Of a stretch of DNA of 6,831 bases, positions 6,104 to 6,831 are shown piece by piece. The notes under the pieces were generated by a model, which saw only the letters and a program-made list of their open reading frames with translations, had not been told where the DNA came from and did not search any database. How positions within the stretch are numbered: position 1 is the first letter of the stretch; each line of letters starts with the position of its first letter. The translations under genes and the position numbers were made by a program. The DNA comes from Acidobacteriota bacterium (GTDB lineage: Bacteria; Acidobacteriota; Blastocatellia; Pyrinomonadales; Pyrinomonadaceae), in the NCBI GenBank assembly GCA_013140875.1, contig JABFSB010000292.1:1-6831 (forward strand), written 5' to 3'.

Positions 6104-6344
6104 GGTCATTTTCACGGGAATTATGAACGTTTTCACGTGAATTATGACCGTTTTCACGTGAATTATGACCGTTTTCACGCGAATTATGACCGTTTTCACG
6201 TGAATTATGACCGTTTTCACGCGAATTATGACCGTTTTCACGTGAATTATGACCGTTTTCACGCGAATTATGACCGTTTTCACGCGAATTATGACCGTTG
6301 TCACGCAAATTATGACCGTTTTCACGTGAATGTTGACCGTTTTC
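6104..6344. repeat. Tandem array, 21-bp period, about 11.5 copies
   Basis: Eleven consecutive 21-bp units run from 6104 to 6334, plus a partial twelfth to 6344, with typical unit start GACCGTTTTCACGTGAA followed by TTAT. Five units (starting 6125, 6146, 6188, 6230, 6314) hold the perfect palindrome TTCACGTGAA. Four (6167, 6209, 6251, 6272) have TTCACGCGAA instead. From 6146 to 6271 the two types alternate strictly, so the recent expansion unit may have been a 42-bp dimer. End units are the most diverged (6104, 6293, 6314). Several frames stay open on both strands because 21 is a multiple of three, and I do not call these genes. With the cluster at 6361-6490 it accounts for most of the gene-free stretch 6019-6511. 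Confidence 0.95.
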
Positions 6345-6360
6345 GCACCCGTCGCGACTA

Positions 6361-6490
6361 AACGTTGGATGTTACGCCCTTGCTTACGCGCGGGCTTCTG
6401 CATCATTCGCGCGGGCTTCTGCATCATTCGCGCGGGCTTCTGCATCTTTCGCGGCGGGGCTTCCGCATTTTTCGCGGCTGGGTTCTGTGT
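6361..6490. repeat. Repeat cluster 3: half hairpin with flanking 21-bp units
   Basis: This contains the loop remnant AACGTTGGATG (6361-6371) and a full right arm (6372-6403) identical to the right arm of cluster 2. Two good 21-bp units follow (6404-6424, 6425-6445), then two increasingly decayed ones (6446-6468, 6469-6490). The left arm and its side units are absent. In their place, after a GTCGCGAC palindrome (6351-6358), is the end of the 21-bp tandem array. No transposase gene accompanies this copy, so it is a non-autonomous, broken member of the family seen at 4315-4520 and 5087-5228. Confidence 0.9.
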
Positions 6491-6511
6491 TTTCTTGTGA
6501 AGGCTTTGCGA

Positions 6512-6831
6512 TCAGATCTCGACGCACAAGATCTCGGAGTTTGCGGACGCGTTGAGGTTGTATTTGGTGTGCGGCGGGATGAGGATGGCGTCGCCGGGCG
6601 TGAGTTTGTGCTCGCCGAAATGATCGGACGTTAGATTCGCTCGGCCGGTGAGCAGAAAATAAAAAGTGTTGAAAGCATTTTCGTTGTCGGCCGCGAAGTC
6701 GGAATGATCGCCCTGCGTCCGCAGCTCGAAAACGCGTGCGGTATTGTTCGACGCGGCGGCGATCCCGAAATCATGCACCTCAAATCCGCCGAACTCACCG
6801 TAAACGATCTGCGAATCGGCCGCCCTATGAT
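6512..6831 (-). CDS. Cupin-domain protein, C-terminal part (5' end outside window)
   Basis: The minus-strand frame is open from the window edge to the TGA at 6514-6512, showing 105 residues. It has the look of a small cupin: a beta-rich run with FYFLLTGRANL, then PGDAILIPPHTKYN in the C-terminal third, which matches the second cupin motif. The first motif (usual HxH and Glu) is degenerate in the visible part (GDHSDFAADNEN), so metal binding is uncertain. A GTG at 6778 could start an 88-residue version, but plausible sequence (YGEFGGFEV) continues before it, so the real start is probably outside. Its 3' end is followed by the decayed end of repeat cluster 3. Function cannot be assigned beyond the fold. 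Confidence 0.75.
   Translation of the reverse strand, partial: HRAADSQIVYGEFGGFEVHDFGIAAASNNTARVFELRTQGDHSDFAADNENAFNTFYFLLTGRANLTSDHFGEHKLTPGDAILIPPHTKYNLNASANSEILCVEI

Noticed and set aside
6104..6344. CRISPR array
   Set aside because: The units are contiguous with no unique spacers, so this is a simple tandem array.
6090..6445. Repeat-peptide ORFs on both strands (NYDRFH and HNSRENG type)
   Set aside because: They arise from a 21-bp tandem array that is open in several frames. There is no ribosome site and no non-repeat domain.
6776..6778. GTG start for the cupin gene
   Set aside because: The frame remains open and protein-like to the window edge, so the true start is probably outside, though this cannot be proved here.

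Overview
The window is ordinary bacterial chromosome of moderate GC, with several compact repeat elements between genes. The gene families (a long UbiD-type decarboxylase, paired membrane-anchored metallophosphoesterases, an exported nucleotide pyrophosphatase/phosphodiesterase, DUF4031, a DUF3060-type lipoprotein) and the style of the dispersed palindromic repeats suggest a free-living Gram-negative such as an acidobacterium of the Blastocatellia/Pyrinomonadaceae type. That placement is inference; there is no rRNA or other marker to prove it.

Layout: 2-877 (+) is the C-terminal half of a UbiD-family decarboxylase. A 106-bp gap with three small hairpins (903-977) leads to two tandem paralogous metallophosphoesterases (984-1865 and 1899-2816, +). 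They converge on a minus-strand exported phosphodiesterase (2991-4247). The convergent gap is filled almost completely by two nested inverted repeats (2816-2982).

The most interesting part is 4315-6490. A small Y1 (HUH) transposase of the REP-associated tyrosine transposase type (4539-5078, +) is bracketed by two clusters of one repeat family. Each cluster has a 32-bp-arm hairpin doublet with a conserved loop, extended outward by 21-bp-spaced single units sharing the core GCGGGCTTCTGCAT. A third, half-deleted copy lies at 6361-6490. It abuts an unrelated tandem array, also of 21-bp period, at 6104-6344, whose units carry a TTCACGTGAA palindrome that alternates with TTCACGCGAA. Between them lie a DUF4031 gene (5233-5517) and a lipoprotein gene (5533-6018), probably cotranscribed. 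The window ends in a minus-strand cupin gene whose start is outside (6512 to beyond 6831).

The metabolic genes do not form one obvious pathway. The two metallophosphoesterases look like a cotranscribed duplicate pair. The transposase and its repeats look like a REPIN/RAYT-type system: a resident transposase whose short hairpin repeats are spread nearby. The extended arrays of 21-bp half-units around each hairpin and the adjoining tandem array are the parts I cannot assign to a known description.
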